Position numbers and translations under genes: made by a program
The notes under the pieces: generated by a model
Database searches by the model: none
The model's input: the letters and a program-made list of their open reading frames with translations, nothing else
Told to the model about the DNA's origin: nothing
Assembly (NCBI GenBank): GCA_029207755.1
Contig: JARCOQ010000004.1
Location: 41,720,305 to 41,784,304 of the forward strand
DNA: 64,000 bases
From: Chamaea fasciata
Lineage: Eukaryota > Chordata > Aves > Passeriformes > Sylviidae
Reading direction: 5' to 3'
Part shown: piece after piece, positions 40,206-52,384 of the stretch
How positions within the stretch are numbered: position 1 is the stretch's first letter
Layout of the letters: every line of letters begins with the position of its first letter

Positions 40206-43200
40206 TCCTAGACATAGCAAGGTAGCATGGATACTGCCTTTGTTGAAAAATCTTATACTAAAAAGTTAGTATATTAGTTTATATATATATATTTATTAAT
40301 ATAGCCAGGAACAGAGAGAAGTTTCTTCCTTATGTGAATCAGTGCAGAATAATTACAATCTAGAAAATGCAGTAGGAAATCTTTTAAAATATCCACTGAA
40401 TAGATCTTATCAACTCACTGACTGCAGTTACAATACCTGCTCCCAGAATGCTTTTAAAACTACACACTTAATAGAAACTGATAAATAATTTCCAGTTCAG
40501 GAAAACAATGAATAGTGCATTACATTACCCTTCAAAGGTGAGAATTTCTATGGCTTTACAGAATATCTAAGTAATTCCAAACTTTTAACAGAAGATCTCC
40601 AGTTTTTTGAACTGTTTCAGAGAAATGTATCCCGAAATATTTCTTTTTTTTGCCTGCTTCCCATACTATAGCAGATTGAGTCTTAGATATTTCTCTGGCC
40701 TCTCTCTATCTACAGTACTCAACAGCTACAGATATCGTTTTCATGAAAAGGCATGAAAGGTAAGAATATATTACATAATTCTCTTTCCAGGAAATTTTCT
40801 TGCAAAATGGAAGTGTAGGCTTTCAGCAGTCTACTTCAGCAAGGGCTCTGACAGCCTCCAATTGTCTTCAACAACAGTCTGAGAGCACCAGCCCTACTGT
40901 GCACACAGAAGTGAACCTGGTACTGCCACTCATTCACTTATCTTAAAACTGTGCCTCCTTGTATCTTACTCATCCTCGGAAGAAAAGAGGAATCTAGTAA
41001 TGAATAGAGTCCCCACTTTATTTCATGCACCACAACACCATAGTCTGCTTTTCCAGTGCCCTCCTCTTGAGCATCTTTTAAATCCATATCACTGGGCTGA
41101 AGTGGCATGGAGAGACATGAATGAGGTCTTTCCAAACAGATTAATCAATTGAGAATACTCAATGTTTGTAGAGTATCACTGAAAAGATAGAAGTATTTTT
41201 TTAAATTTCCTTGAGAATAAAAATAATATTAGTAATGTTCTGGGAAACAGCTTCTTACAGGTGTCAATAACATGACAATAGTCACTGTTGTCAACTTCCG
41301 TCCAACAAGAAGGTAACAGTGAGAGAAGCTCTACAGCACCCAGCGCAGCTTTCACACATAGGAAGGATAGCTTTTTGTCATTTAAGGGAAAGAATGCCAA
41401 TGCAGCAGGGAAGTTAAAGTCCAAAGAGAGTTCAAAAAGGCTTTAGTTAAATTGCTTTTATGGAAGCATGGCACAACTTATTTGCAAATAAATAATTCTT
41501 TTAAATTTCTGCACAGCTGCAGTAAAGCGTAGTGTTGGAAAATGCATAATGTGCCCACCTAGAAAACACTGAGCAAAAGTCCACAGAATGAAGGACTGGG
41601 ACATGGTATCAAAAGATTTAACCTAATGGTATCCTGTACATCAAAACCATTATTTATCATTTAGATGATCATTTGTTTTGGTAAAGCTAAAAAACCAGGG
41701 GAAGTATGTTCACCAAAACCATTCAAATCTTGTTAGTGTGCCATTTTGACCCAGACAAAAATCTGCTATGGTGAAGGAACAATGCTTACTAACTGGAGAG
41801 TGGACAGAACTGATGAGATATGCTTTCCAACACATTCAATTCATCCTCTAAGGAAAAACATAATTTCTGGCTATTTTTTATTCATTTTCAGGGTACTCAT
41901 CAATGCTCTGAGCAAAATAAAAAATCAGAATGCAGTGGTTTGGATAATCCATGCCAGTACACACCAGTCTTCCCATTATAGTTGGTTATTTTACCTATGT
42001 GTTTTAAACCAGCACACTAAGAAGAGCTCCAGAAGACATAAAAATATTTATATGCCACTTTTCCATGTTGAACAGAGAGTCTTCTTGTTTCTGATTTTCA
42101 TGTGTTTCATTGGGTTTTAACATGAAAATTTTGGAAATTCCTTGTAACAAAAGAGAAAAACTGATAAATATAACCTTTGTAAACTAGTAGTAACATGAAA
42201 CAAGAAAAGTGATTACTTTAAAAAAAAAGCCTCAGTAAACAGCAGCAATATGGGCCCTTCTAACAGGTCAAACACTTCCTCCACTGGAGATCTTCAAAAC
42301 ACTGATCAGCCACAGAAGTGGTTGAAAAAATTTTGCATAAGCTTTTGTGTAGAGAAAAGGTTTCCTGAAAACTTACAGATCTGCCAATCAAGTAGTTCTA
42401 TTTCTTGATAGGTACATGCATGTTTAAAAAATGCTGTTAAACAAATGCTGCCTGTCACAATTACAAACCTCATACCCAAAAGTGGAATGAAGGAAAAAAA
42501 TGGGGTGATGGGGAAAATGATTACAGTTACTTAAAAAGAAATACATTAATGAACAATACTGTGCAGTTTAACAAAGACGATCAATTGCAAAGAAAGGGGC
42601 AAAAAATTCACCACTAATATTTTGTATCTATTGTAGATATCATAGGAAATGTAGCTATGCTGGTAGAAGACCATAGTATACACAAAAGCCTCTACATAGA
42701 ATTAATATATTGTAGTAGAAGAATAAACAAGAATTTCAATTCAGGGTGTGAATGTTTAAGTTAAAATGCCTTTGTAAAGAATTTATTCAGAAAAATAAAA
42801 ATAATAAACAGGAAACACTATTATCACATTTAGTTGATATATTGACAAGAGGCAACAAAGGTTTTGATGCCAGGATGACACATACCTGCCAGGACTGTCT
42901 AAAACAGGTAGCATGTAGTCTAAAATAAACAGACAGTGTTCTGATAGTCTATACTAGTCTTGTCTGTGCACAGCTATCCACCTGGGCTTCCCTGCAGGCT
43001 GCCTGCCTGGCTAGGTGTAGCCCTGCCTCAGGGTAGTAATCCACATTCTGACCTATGCCCACAAGCACCCCACTCCTTGGATTTGTGAGTTCTCTGCCCT
43101 GGTGGCTGCTGTCACACCCAAACCCATCTCCTTTGCTGGCTCTGGACTTATTCAGTATGAGATTGACAATGCCTATGAGTTTATTGATAAAAACCGATAT

Positions 43201-46200
43201 ATAGTCTACTTGATGTTATGTATGAAGAGGATATGCTCATGCACTAAAATACTAATGTCTTCCTTTACAAAGCATGCACCTTGTTTACATCTCTCAGAGC
43301 TATGGTAATGTTTCACCTTTCTAATATTTCACTTGCAGAATAAAATAAGGAAAAGGAACTCAAAAGTTAGTAGAAATTATGGATCCTTTTTTAATTTTTT
43401 ATATGAAATGAGTGACCACAGAGGAAAAAAATCAATAACTAAAGACTGTTGGTAGGAAGGACAGCGTCTGAAAAAAATTCACCACTCAAATTTGGAAACA
43501 GAGTTCATACGGAATGACTGACCATTTATGTCTCACTCCTTATCAGAGACGCATAGGTGAAAAAGTGAATCATATATATAATGCAAAATAGACTATATTG
43601 CAGAGAAGAGAGAAGGATGGATCTAATCGAACAGATACAGACTACACTGACTACACTGCGACTCATCTTTGTATCCTTTCAGTGGCATGATTTAACCTAA
43701 GTAAAAGCCCAATCTAATTTACTACCTTAAAGAGATTTAAATCAGTTTTAAGGTCATTTTACCTATAAGTAAAGATAGGTACAGATAGACCACTTAACAT
43801 CAGCAGTATGGAATACCAGATTGTAAAAGGCTATGCCAGACAGAAATATAAAGCCTAACCTGTAGGCATACACAAAGACAAAGCACTGAGGCTCACAGGC
43901 ATATTTTTTTGTCTATGTTGATCCCTAAAAGACAGTGACTTCTTCACCATCACCGTCACCTCTTAATAAGAAGTCAAAAAGCCTCTTCTCACCCTGTTTA
44001 AAATATCTGTGGAGAAACAATGCTAGATAAAGTGAAATGAGGCTGCAAGCTCTAATTTTCCATTAATGGAAAAGAGTTTGAGAAGTTCAAATTTAGTCAC
44101 CACGAAACATTTCTAAATATGTTGAAGTAACTGGAAGTGCTGCCAACACTGGATTAGCACTGTACCACATGCAACTCCACATGCCAAGCAGCAGAGAATA
44201 TATGGAGTGATGGGAATAAATTAAAATTTTATCTTTCATTTTTGGCTGTAATTTTTCAGAAACCCCTAAGAGGCTGTTTATACAGAACTAAAACAGAAGC
44301 CTTTTAACTATGCTGAAGGGAACCCTATTTGTTGTAAACTGTAAAGATGGAAAGTTTGGAGCTTCTCAGTGGTCATTAGTCTGCAGCTGACTCATGTTCA
44401 AATGAATATTGGTTTAGAGCTTTTTAATTGCAATTAATGAGATAAATAGTTACATTTTCTGGAAAACTTAAGGAAATCCTCTCCTCATTGTCCACTCGAA
44501 AAAAACTAGAAAGAAATATAACCCTGTACTCTCACCCAGGACGAAAAGTATTTTATTACTAATCAATGCTCATTTGTGGTATGACTTTCTAATGTACATC
44601 ACATTAATGCAATAAAAATTTTCAACCTCACCAACGTAGGAATAGGCATCAGAGGTTTTTCACACCTTCGTGTTCCCCCACCAACCAGATGACTGCTTCT
44701 ACAGAAACGACTTAAAATTCCATCAGCTTATAATAGGTACATTGCTGAAACAAAACACCCCTAATTTACCATAAACAGTATGTTTCTGTGGTTCCTCTTA
44801 CAAAAAACTAAGATACTGGAAAGTCTTACTCTGGGAGAGACACAGAGTCTGTAGTATTAATGAAAGATTTGTTACTCTGTCTATCACTCTTCTAGATCTA
44901 AGAAATGTGCAAAACAACATCATTCATTGTTTCACATCCATACAAAATAAAAGGATTACTATGTCCCCAGTATAAACCAATATAAGTTTGCACTGGTATA
45001 ACCCTCCTTAAATAAAAGAATAAAAGAATGCTGGGCTACCAATTTATATGCCTCATATAAATCTTTTTCCAGCCCTTGAAATGTTTAAAATTAAAAGTGG
45101 AAAGTATGACATAAAAAAGAAAGGTATGCTACAGAGACACTGGGACCCATTTTATTCTCATTTATACATATATGAAGAACAAGGGCAAAATCAGGGGAAT
45201 TGTGCTTGTATAAAAGTGGCACAGGAGAGGAGTTCAGCACATGGTCGAACATACATATTTAAGGTAATCTGATATGTGATTCTCAATGCACCACAGCAGA
45301 CGAGCAGACAAAGTTGCCTTTGAGTGATCTAGCACCTAAACTGGAGGAGGATGGAACATTCCTATCAACTCTGTGGATGCTGGGCCATTACAGACAGAGA
45401 AAAGAGGGGAAAAAATGAGAAAAGAGGTTGCAGCACAAGCATAACACAAGCCTTCATTAGGGCTTTTCATTTGAATTGAGGAAGATTATGTTTAGTTTAT
45501 CGAGAAAGCTTCTCTGTACACTGATGCAGCCTCGTCATTTATGGGGATGGAACCAAGTCAATTCAGAGCCGAGGGCACGGCCAAATTCCTTTCCAGCTTC
45601 TATCACTGCATGTGTCAGAGGGAATTTTTACTGGGTTAACTGTCAGCTCAGATGCCCCCTTGGTGTTGTCCCTACAAATGTGAGTAGAATATTTCATGAT
45701 CAGCTCTGTACAACTACAGCAAAGCTGCTAAAGATCAAGAACATTCAAAGACAGCAGTGACATTATTGAAAGTTTTACATTTGATTAAAAAGACAAAAAC
45801 TGAGCTTGATAGGCACAACTAGAAGTACTAGATGATAAATTATTCTGTATAATTCTGTGTTTCAGAAATATGAATTAGCTCATGCTTGAGACAGTGAACT
45901 GTTGAAGTTCAAATGTGAAATGTTCTGCCTATTCCTACTAAGAGGAATTGAAGTATTTGAATATCTCTCTCACACATTCCGTATACAGCCATCCAGTGAC
46001 ACCCAGCAGGACACAGGTACTAGGTATTTAACTGCAACTTCTCTGAAATATTCCATAACACATGCCAAGACTTCTCATAATTCTGAGACTTACTTTGACA
46101 TAACTAAAAATACATGGTGATGAACAGGGCAGTGAACTTCAGATTTGAGATAAACCTCTGTACTTTGTGGAGTAATGGTTAGGACAAGATCTATCAAAAT

Positions 46201-47503
46201 GCTGCAAATATCATAGTGACAGAACAGTGGGGCACAACATGATCATACATCCCTTCTGTCAGTATAAGTGTACTAGCAGTACTTCTTGCCACATAATAAT
46301 TATATGGGGTGAAGGAATTGAATTAAAGTATAAAGTAAGTTTTTTAAAAACTTAATGTGCAAGTATGAGCTTGATTTTTTAATGAATTATGACATCCAGA
46401 TTTCTCCTCAGAATATTGTCAGTGCTAAGAAGAAAAGATCGAGTTTGCCTATTTTAAACAACAAAGTAGTATCACAATGTATTCTGCACTTGAGCCCACA
46501 CTTTGTCATTTATATTGTCTAAAATTATAAACTGAAGTTTTATGAATAATATTTGGCTTATCTTCTGAGGCTTTAGTTCTTTAAACCACTTCTATACTGT
46601 AATACAAATTTCAATTCACTTAATTTCATCTCATTTAATTAATTCTGATTTTCAGAAGGTCTGTTTATCTTTGAATTTTTGGTTTAATTTCAAGTAAATC
46701 AATATTGGATTCAAAACAAAACAGCAGTTACAGAAACAACACAAAAACTAGTTCTATCGATATGGTATACGACTGAGTTCGTGCTATGGTTATTGTGATC
46801 CTTTACAATATAGATTACCTATTTGTTCTTCGAAAGACTCTCACTTGTTAATCTAGAAAGTATATTTATAATCATTGAGCCATAATTTTGAAAAAGGTCA
46901 GAGAGTATTAGCATAGTACATTTTAAAGCAGAGAAATCATCCATTTCCATTTTACAAGATCAATTCTCCTAAAGCATAAGGTCACAAAAACGCAACCCAT
47001 TAGCATTTCTCACCCTTCTTTTTAAATAATTAATCTCTTTGCTTTAAGAGTTCATATATCAGTCTTGAAAGATTGTCTCCATGGTCTAATATTGATAAAA
47101 ACTACAACTTCTCAGCTCTTAAGTGCAAATCTACAGAAGCCAAATTACCAAGCCAATTTTCTTTTCAATACTGAGGAATGAGTATAACTATAGTTGCAGT
47201 TTTTAGATTAAATGTTTAGAAATTTCAGCTCCCAAGGCTTTACACGTCTTCTTTTTTTTTTTTTTTTTTCCACATTTAAGTCAAAAGCTAAACTCTTGTT
47301 GACCTCAGGGAAGTTCTGGAATATCTCATGGGCAAATTTTAAAAACACTCAAACCATACAAGTAACAATACAGAAATATCTTTGTGCTTTTGTTAAGTAC
47401 ACTGAAATGCATTTGTTTGTATGTCTTTCAAATAATACTAAAACTTTATTTTAAAAAACCATACTGGAATATTTTTATTAAAATTTTTCTCACAACTGAA
47501 GTC
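40206..47503. other. AT-rich single-copy DNA, no gene
   Basis: More than 7 kb without a supported gene or repeat family. The stretch at 42880-43130 is locally GC-richer and unassigned. A 14-bp perfect palindrome with TAAT/ATTA cores lies at 44424-44437. A T18 run is at 47252-47269. Confidence 0.45.
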
Positions 47504-47509
47504 AATAAG
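47504..47509. repeat. TSD of the provirus, left copy (AATAAG)
   Basis: Exactly matches 57100-57105. A 6-bp duplication is typical of class II (beta/alpha) retroviral integration. Confidence 0.95.
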
Positions 47510-47831
47510 TGAAAATATTCCCCCCGCAGCCCCCCCCCCTCCCCCGCCCCCCCCCCCCCGGGGCTAGCTCTGGAGAGGCTTTGGAGGAATATCTCCGAAG
47601 GGACAGGAAAAAAGATCCAAAAGAGGCTCTTACCCCCTGCTTATTCCAAGGCGTTTATTCCTCGAAGGGGTCCAGGGGCATCAAGAGAGAGAACAAAGAA
47701 ATTACAGGGGTCTTATCTAGTCTCCTATTTTGGGAGGGTCCTGGCATTCAGCCAATTAGTTATGGACATGTAAGGAGGAAATTCCAGAAGGGTCAAAAGG
47801 TGAAAGACCATTCCCCTAAATGGTTACAACA
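47510..47831 (-). repeat. 3' LTR of the provirus
   Basis: Its plus-strand edges are TGAAAATATTCC and GGTTACAACA, matching 56799-57099. On the minus strand it starts TGTTGTAACC and ends AATATTTTCA. The polyadenylation signal AATAAA is at 47654-47659 (minus). It is 21 bp longer than its partner because of a C-rich tract at 47520-47559 that replaces a GTCCG-containing stretch. Together with the 5' LTR it shows about 7 substitutions over ~285 comparable bases. Confidence 0.97.
47520..47559 (+). repeat. C-rich tract in the 3' LTR
   Basis: Nearly pure C with single T and G interruptions. The 5' LTR has a short mixed sequence here, so the tract expanded after integration or is a sequencing/assembly artefact. 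Confidence 0.85.
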
Positions 47832-47845
47832 ATTCCCACCTTTTT
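47832..47845 (-). promoter_or_regulatory. Polypurine tract (plus-strand primer site of the provirus)
   Basis: On the minus strand AAAAAGGTGGGAAT directly precedes the 3' LTR start TGTTGTAACC. It is purine-rich with a single internal T and sits exactly where a polypurine tract is required. Confidence 0.85.
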
Positions 47846-47925
47846 GTTTAACAAGGTTACAAGAAAATTACATTCATTTTGACAAGGCATGTGAGATTTC
47901 CCACCACTTAAAATTGGTGGGAAGA

Positions 47926-48013
47926 TCAGACTGTTTCAGGTTTGCCAACTCTGTGTGGTTGACTTCTGTGGCAGAAAGTATGAGACCATTGATAGCCTTG
48001 AAAACGAAGTAGG
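47926..48013 (-). pseudogene. env: env 3' tail, cut off by the nested LTR
   Basis: This is the short stretch between the nested LTR's lower TSD copy and the polypurine tract. In the env frame, allowing for the duplicated 6 bases, it stays open for about 29 codons to a TGA at 47926-47928. It would be the cytoplasmic tail of the transmembrane subunit. It is separated from the rest of env by 815 bp of LTR, so it cannot be joined in the same transcript without removal of that LTR. About 80 bp of untranslated sequence follows to the polypurine tract. Confidence 0.6.
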
Positions 48014-48019
48014 ATCCCG
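48014..48019. repeat. TSD of the LTR nested in env, lower copy (ATCCCG)
   Basis: Identical to 48835-48840 and flanks the nested LTR. Confidence 0.9.
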
Positions 48020-48834
48020 GCTGGGGGTTAGATTTGTTCCTTCTTTCTCTAAAGAATTTTTTCCCTATAAGTTACCAAGGAGACCAAGTGTTGGATACTT
48101 GAGAGTACTTAACCGAAACAAAGAGGTGGACAAAGTTGGAAGGGGGAGATAACGCAGGTAAAAGACAGAGCTTGAGGCAGATGCGGGCTCTTGGGCTCTT
48201 CTTTTTCCAGCGTTCGGCATTCCAGGAGAGAGAGAACGGCTGTAGCTGGCTAGAAGAGTTTCACTGTGGCCAAAGGGATCCAGTCCTGGGAAATCTACTA
48301 TCACCGGTTCGGCCTGAATCCTGAGTTTTCTCTGCCACCCGCAGGAGCTGAGCCAGGCCCTGCCTCGCCTTCGGCTTCTTCGGCACTGCTCCTCTTCCTA
48401 CAGTGTGACCCTGCACCCCCTGCCTACCGGGACAGCCTGCCCCTACCTACGGGGGCACCCTGCCATCCCAGCTACCAGCCCGGGACTTTTCCACTGTTTC
48501 AGCTTGGTGCTCTGAGGATCCTGCAGGGGCACGGAAACCAAACTGCCCTGGGTTTTGTGAAACAAAGCTCTCAAGGTTTTTGGTACTGTTTTCTTTTGTT
48601 ATTAATGCTGCAGTTTGGTGGGGTTTTTTGTGTTTGTTTGCTTTGTAATACATACTAGTAAAGAACTGCTATTCTTATTTCTCAAATCTTTACCTAAGAG
48701 CCTCTGATTGTAAATTTATAATTGAAAAAGAAAAAAAAAAAGGGGGGAGGGGTTTACACTCTCCATTCCAAAGGAAACTGCAGTTGTTTTTTTTTTTATT
48801 ACCCGGCAGATACCTGTCTTCCCAAACCAAGACA
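48020..48834 (+). mobile_element. Solo LTR nested in env
   Basis: Matches the LTR at 4739-5526 in reverse orientation over nearly its full length. It ends AAACCAAGACA at 48834. At the other edge the family sequence starts TGGGGGTTAG at 48022, with two extra bases (GC) between it and the TSD. A perfect 6-bp TSD (ATCCCG) shows it inserted into an existing provirus. It interrupts the transmembrane-anchor coding region of env. Its sense is opposite to the provirus. ORFs across it, including the apparent continuation of env down to 48690, are fortuitous. Confidence 0.92.
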
Positions 48835-50036
48835 ATCCCGAATGCAATTATCACAAGGAAAAGAATAGCAAGAAATAACAAAATTGTTTTAGTAATGGAG
48901 ATCCACCACCCTGTGACTCCCCAGCCCTTGAACAGTTCTTTGACCCAATCTTCACATTCTTGTTTCGCTTGTCCGATCAAGCTGTTCATGCTCCAAAGGG
49001 CAGCACAGACGTCTGGAGCCTTCGAGGTCAGGTTCAAGCAACAGAGCCCTTCAAATTCCTGGCATTCATGTCCATGCAAGAGCAAGAGGTAGTCCACAGC
49101 AGCACGGTTTTGTAGCGTTGCCTGTCTGGTAATTTTCTCATCTTCTAGGAGAGAGCTGATGGCGGTGGACATCAAGTTTGCCTGTTTGACCACCCAGCAC
49201 TCTAGATGGTCCAATTCACCTAGAGTTTTGGCTGCTGTGACCCACAGAAGGAACAGGGACACAGCAACTCTTTTTGACTTAGCCCAATGGAAAATATCTG
49301 AATCACAATTTGGGTCCAATTGGTCAGCACTCCTCTTCTGAATTTTGGTTGCTGATTTGTTTTTGTGCGTCCATTCACCAATTAGAGTTTGGTTGGGTGT
49401 CAATACGGACAACCACCCTATGGTACAAGGCCCTCCTAGAAGCCAAGATGGAATTCCTGCCCACGCCCGATCCCCACAAATCAAGAACAATCCCTTAGGG
49501 AGGCTTTTGGGACTTGAGTGAGATGGGTTGTCAGCTGCAATATGGCTATTATTATAACACCATCTCCTGGTAGTGAACTCCCCACAATATTCTCTTATTT
49601 AGTGATACTCGTCTGTGTTTTGAGGTTTTGGAACGACTGAGAAATGTATGCAATAGAATGCAGGGGAGGAACCCAATAACTCTAACTCTTGGGGTTCCTG
49701 AGCTACCTTGGGCGCATTTCGCACCCACTCCTCTAAGGGGTTCCCGATCACCACAGCTTGCTGCTGCTGATCATCGTGTGGTCGGGGGGTACGTGATTCT
49801 GGAATGTCATTGGACCCATATTTGTCCAAATGCACTGGAAATTCTCCAGCCTGCAATGGAATTCCTACCAGACAGGTGGACATAGAATTCTCTGCTGCTG
49901 CAATGGACAAACATATGCTTTCCTGCTGGAGTGTCTGTGCCAGGGTCACACAGATGTTTTGACGCGGCTGAGGTACAATCCACACCATTACCAGACTGTT
50001 TAGCATTAGCAAGGTGATCACTTGGATGGGGTTCAT
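48835..50036 (-). pseudogene. env: Endogenous retroviral Env, alpha/gamma-type, interrupted
   Basis: One frame runs from an ATG at 50034-50036 to the nested LTR, broken only by TAA at 49599-49601. The first ~145 codons hold a hydrophobic leader ('VITLLMLNSLVMVWIV') and a surface-subunit N-terminus. After the stop comes a C-terminal surface block with 'ICGDRAW' and 'GGPCT', then a basic KSKR, a hydrophobic fusion-peptide-like stretch, a heptad region, an immunosuppressive-type block ending in C-QEFEGL-CC (CX6CC), and a hydrophobic anchor cut by the LTR. CX6CC marks a transmembrane subunit that is disulfide-linked to the surface subunit in alpha- and gammaretroviruses, which contrasts with the beta-like pol. 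The surface part is short for a retrovirus. Not functional. Confidence 0.92.
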
Positions 50037-50133
50037 CACAGGGTTAAGTGTGAGGAAGGTTTTCTCTACAAGGGAAAACCAAACATTTTAAAACAAGTTA
50101 CATTTCTGTTTCTTCTGGAATTTACACTTAGGA

Positions 50134-51147
50134 TCATTCTTCTTCCTTCTTCCGGCAGCATCTAATCTTTGCAGCAGTGACTACTTGCCTCTCATCCCCT
50201 TTTGCTGGAACTGGATTTTTGGGGACAAAAGGTTTCACCCACTTTTGAGGAATCCACCGAGGGTCTGAGGGAGTAGCCATGCACGCATAGTCATGACCCT
50301 AGGTCACGAGCTCATAGGGACCTTTGGTTTCCCATGTTTCAGGGTCCCTAATCAAGACTGGTGGACGCTGAGACAATTTGAACTGATTGCCACTGTTAAA
50401 ATGACGTACCACCGGTGGACTCATGTTCTCAAATGAACAGTTCAGAAAATTGATGGCAAACAAGGCTTTGCAGAGCTGCTGCTGTGGAGACAGACACACA
50501 GTTGAATTGCTCTGCCTAGCCAAGACCCGCTTGAGCATCTGGTGTGCACACTCAACCACAGCTTGACCTGTGGGGGAGTAAGGGATGCCGGTTTTATGTT
50601 CCACTTCCCACCGCTGGACGAACTCCAGGAACTCCTTGGACACATATGCTGGGCTGTTATCAGTTTTGATTTCTTTTGGAATCCCCAATACAGAAAAAGT
50701 TTGCACTAGGTGCTGCTTAGCATGGACAGACTTTTCTCCTGTGTGGGCAGAGGCATAGACTGTGCCTGAATATGTATTGATGCTTACATGAACATATTTG
50801 AGGTGACCAAAACTAGGAATGTGTGTGATGTCTGTCTGCCACACCTCACAACTGCCAAGGCCCTGGGGGTTAACCCCCGCACCCATCGATGCTATGGCCT
50901 GGAGCTGGCAATTGGGACAGGTGGGCACAATGGCTCGAGCCTGACTCTGTGTTAGCTGGAACTGACGGATCAGACCTGGCACATTTTGATGGTATTGTTG
51001 GTGACTCAGCTTTGCCTGTTGGAAGATGTCGGGGAGACGTGCCTTTTCAGCTGGGGCAGCAAGGGTGTCTGCCTGACGATTCCCCTCTGCAATTTCACCT
51101 GGCAAATCAGTGTGTGATCTTACATACATAACATAGAACGGATGTTC
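50134..51147 (-). pseudogene. pol: Endogenous retroviral pol, RNase H end and integrase
   Basis: The frame continues that of 51148-52383 across one TGA (51148-51150). It starts with the last RNase H block ('NRQADTLA', which supplies the final catalytic Asp). The integrase zinc motif is present (H-x3-H at 'HQQYH' and C-x2-C at 'CPNC'). The catalytic core has Asp in 'WQTDIT', Asp in 'KTDNSPAY' and Glu in 'VVECAH', with 35 residues between the last two (the D,D-35-E pattern). The usual 'VERAH' is VECAH here. The frame stops at TAG (50299-50301), where a conserved Trp would be expected. It then stays open to TGA at 50134-50136, about 54 codons of C-terminal tail. Two stops make it a pseudogene despite an intact catalytic triad. 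Confidence 0.95.
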
Positions 51148-52383
51148 TCAACGAGAGATTAAATAAACTAGCCTTGAAAGCAACCTGAAGAGATGCTCAT
51201 TCTCTATTTCTTTGAGCACAGACTGCTCCGCTCTGGACACTACCCCCACCATGTAAGCAGAGTCAGCCACCAAATTAATTGGCTCCAAGAACTTCTCAAA
51301 AGCTCTTACCATGGCGGTCAGTTGAGCCACTTGGGGTGATCCGTCCACAAACTCAACATCAACTTCCCAAAGCTGTGTTTGCGGATTTCTCCAAGTCATC
51401 ACCGACTTGTGAGAGGCCCCGGATGCATCCGTGTACACTGTGAGAGCCTTGAGTGGTCTCCAACTCCTTTTCTCATGAGGAATGAGGTGGAATTCCTCAT
51501 TGAACAATTTGTGGGACAGGGCATGGACTGATATCTGTCCACTGTAGCTGTCCAGAGATAATTGGAGACTGGCATTGCTGTGGAGCAAATGCTCAAACGT
51601 CTCTTTGGTCATTCTCTCAGGAGAGTTCTTTCCCTCCTCAGAAAGTTTGACTGGGAGGTGTATGCATGCAAAATCACAACCCACCATTTCACACAGTCTC
51701 ACCCTGGCCTTCTGAATCAGCTGAGCTATCAATTCTTGTGGTTCAGTGATGATCTTGGATCTTTGGTGAGAGAGGAAGACCCACTCTATGATCAAGAGTG
51801 AATCTCTCTGCCCCTCAATCCATTGGAAAATCAAACCATGCAAATGTGGCAGCTTTTCTAGAACAATGAAATGGAAAGGCATATTTGGTTCCCACCAATG
51901 AGCCTGTCTCCCTGACAGGGCCTTCTGTACCTTTTCGATTGCCATTTTTGCCTCTGGGGTCAGTTTCCTGGGAGAAACCAGCTCCCTCTCCCCCTTCAGT
52001 AATTTGAAGAGGGAAGCTAGATCCTCATTTGTGAGGCCTAGCCAGGGTCTTACCCAATTCAAAGACGCACACAAGGAGTGGAGATCTGCTAGGGTTTTGG
52101 GATTGCAGTCAATTTCCAATTTCTGCGGAACAACGGTCCTTGCAGTGATTTCCAAGCCCAGGCACTTCCAAAGTGGCATCCTTTGTACTTTATCTTCCTG
52201 CAATTGAAATCCAGCAGAGGTTAAAACCTTGCCAACTAGGTCAAGAGTGTGTTGGAGTATTGAGTCATTGGGGGCACACACAAGCAGATCATCTACATAG
52301 TGCAATATGATAGCGTCATTTCTCTCAGCGTGCACTGGAGACAGCAATGAGGCTACATACTGTTGGCATATAAAAGGACTCAC
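51148..52383 (-). pseudogene. pol: Endogenous retroviral pol, RT palm to RNase H
   Basis: The frame has 411 codons. Near the start 'YVDDLL' is the reverse transcriptase catalytic box; the connection domain follows. RNase H begins at 'TVYTDAS', with its first catalytic Asp. The second acidic position, normally Glu in an 'AEL' block, reads 'AQLTAM' (Gln). The third Asp is in 'VADSAY'. The frame ends in TGA at 51148-51150 within RNase H, after which the same frame resumes into integrase. It is one base out of frame with the upstream RT part at 52385-52846. The Glu to Gln change by itself would be expected to cripple RNase H. Family: betaretrovirus-like. Confidence 0.95.
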
Positions 52384-52384
52384 T

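Noticed and set aside
47509..48012. 167-codon plus-strand open frame
   Set aside because: It lies over the 3' LTR and the env 3' end, antisense to the provirus, and has a near-copy over the 5' LTR. It is a shadow of repeated DNA.
48266..48658. 130-codon frame inside the nested LTR
   Set aside because: It is in LTR U3-type sequence, and the sister LTR does not keep the frame.
48690..48834. Env reading frame continuing beyond the membrane anchor to 48690
   Set aside because: The sequence past the TSD at 48835-48840 belongs to the nested LTR, as its sister copy at 4739-5526 shows; the openness is chance.
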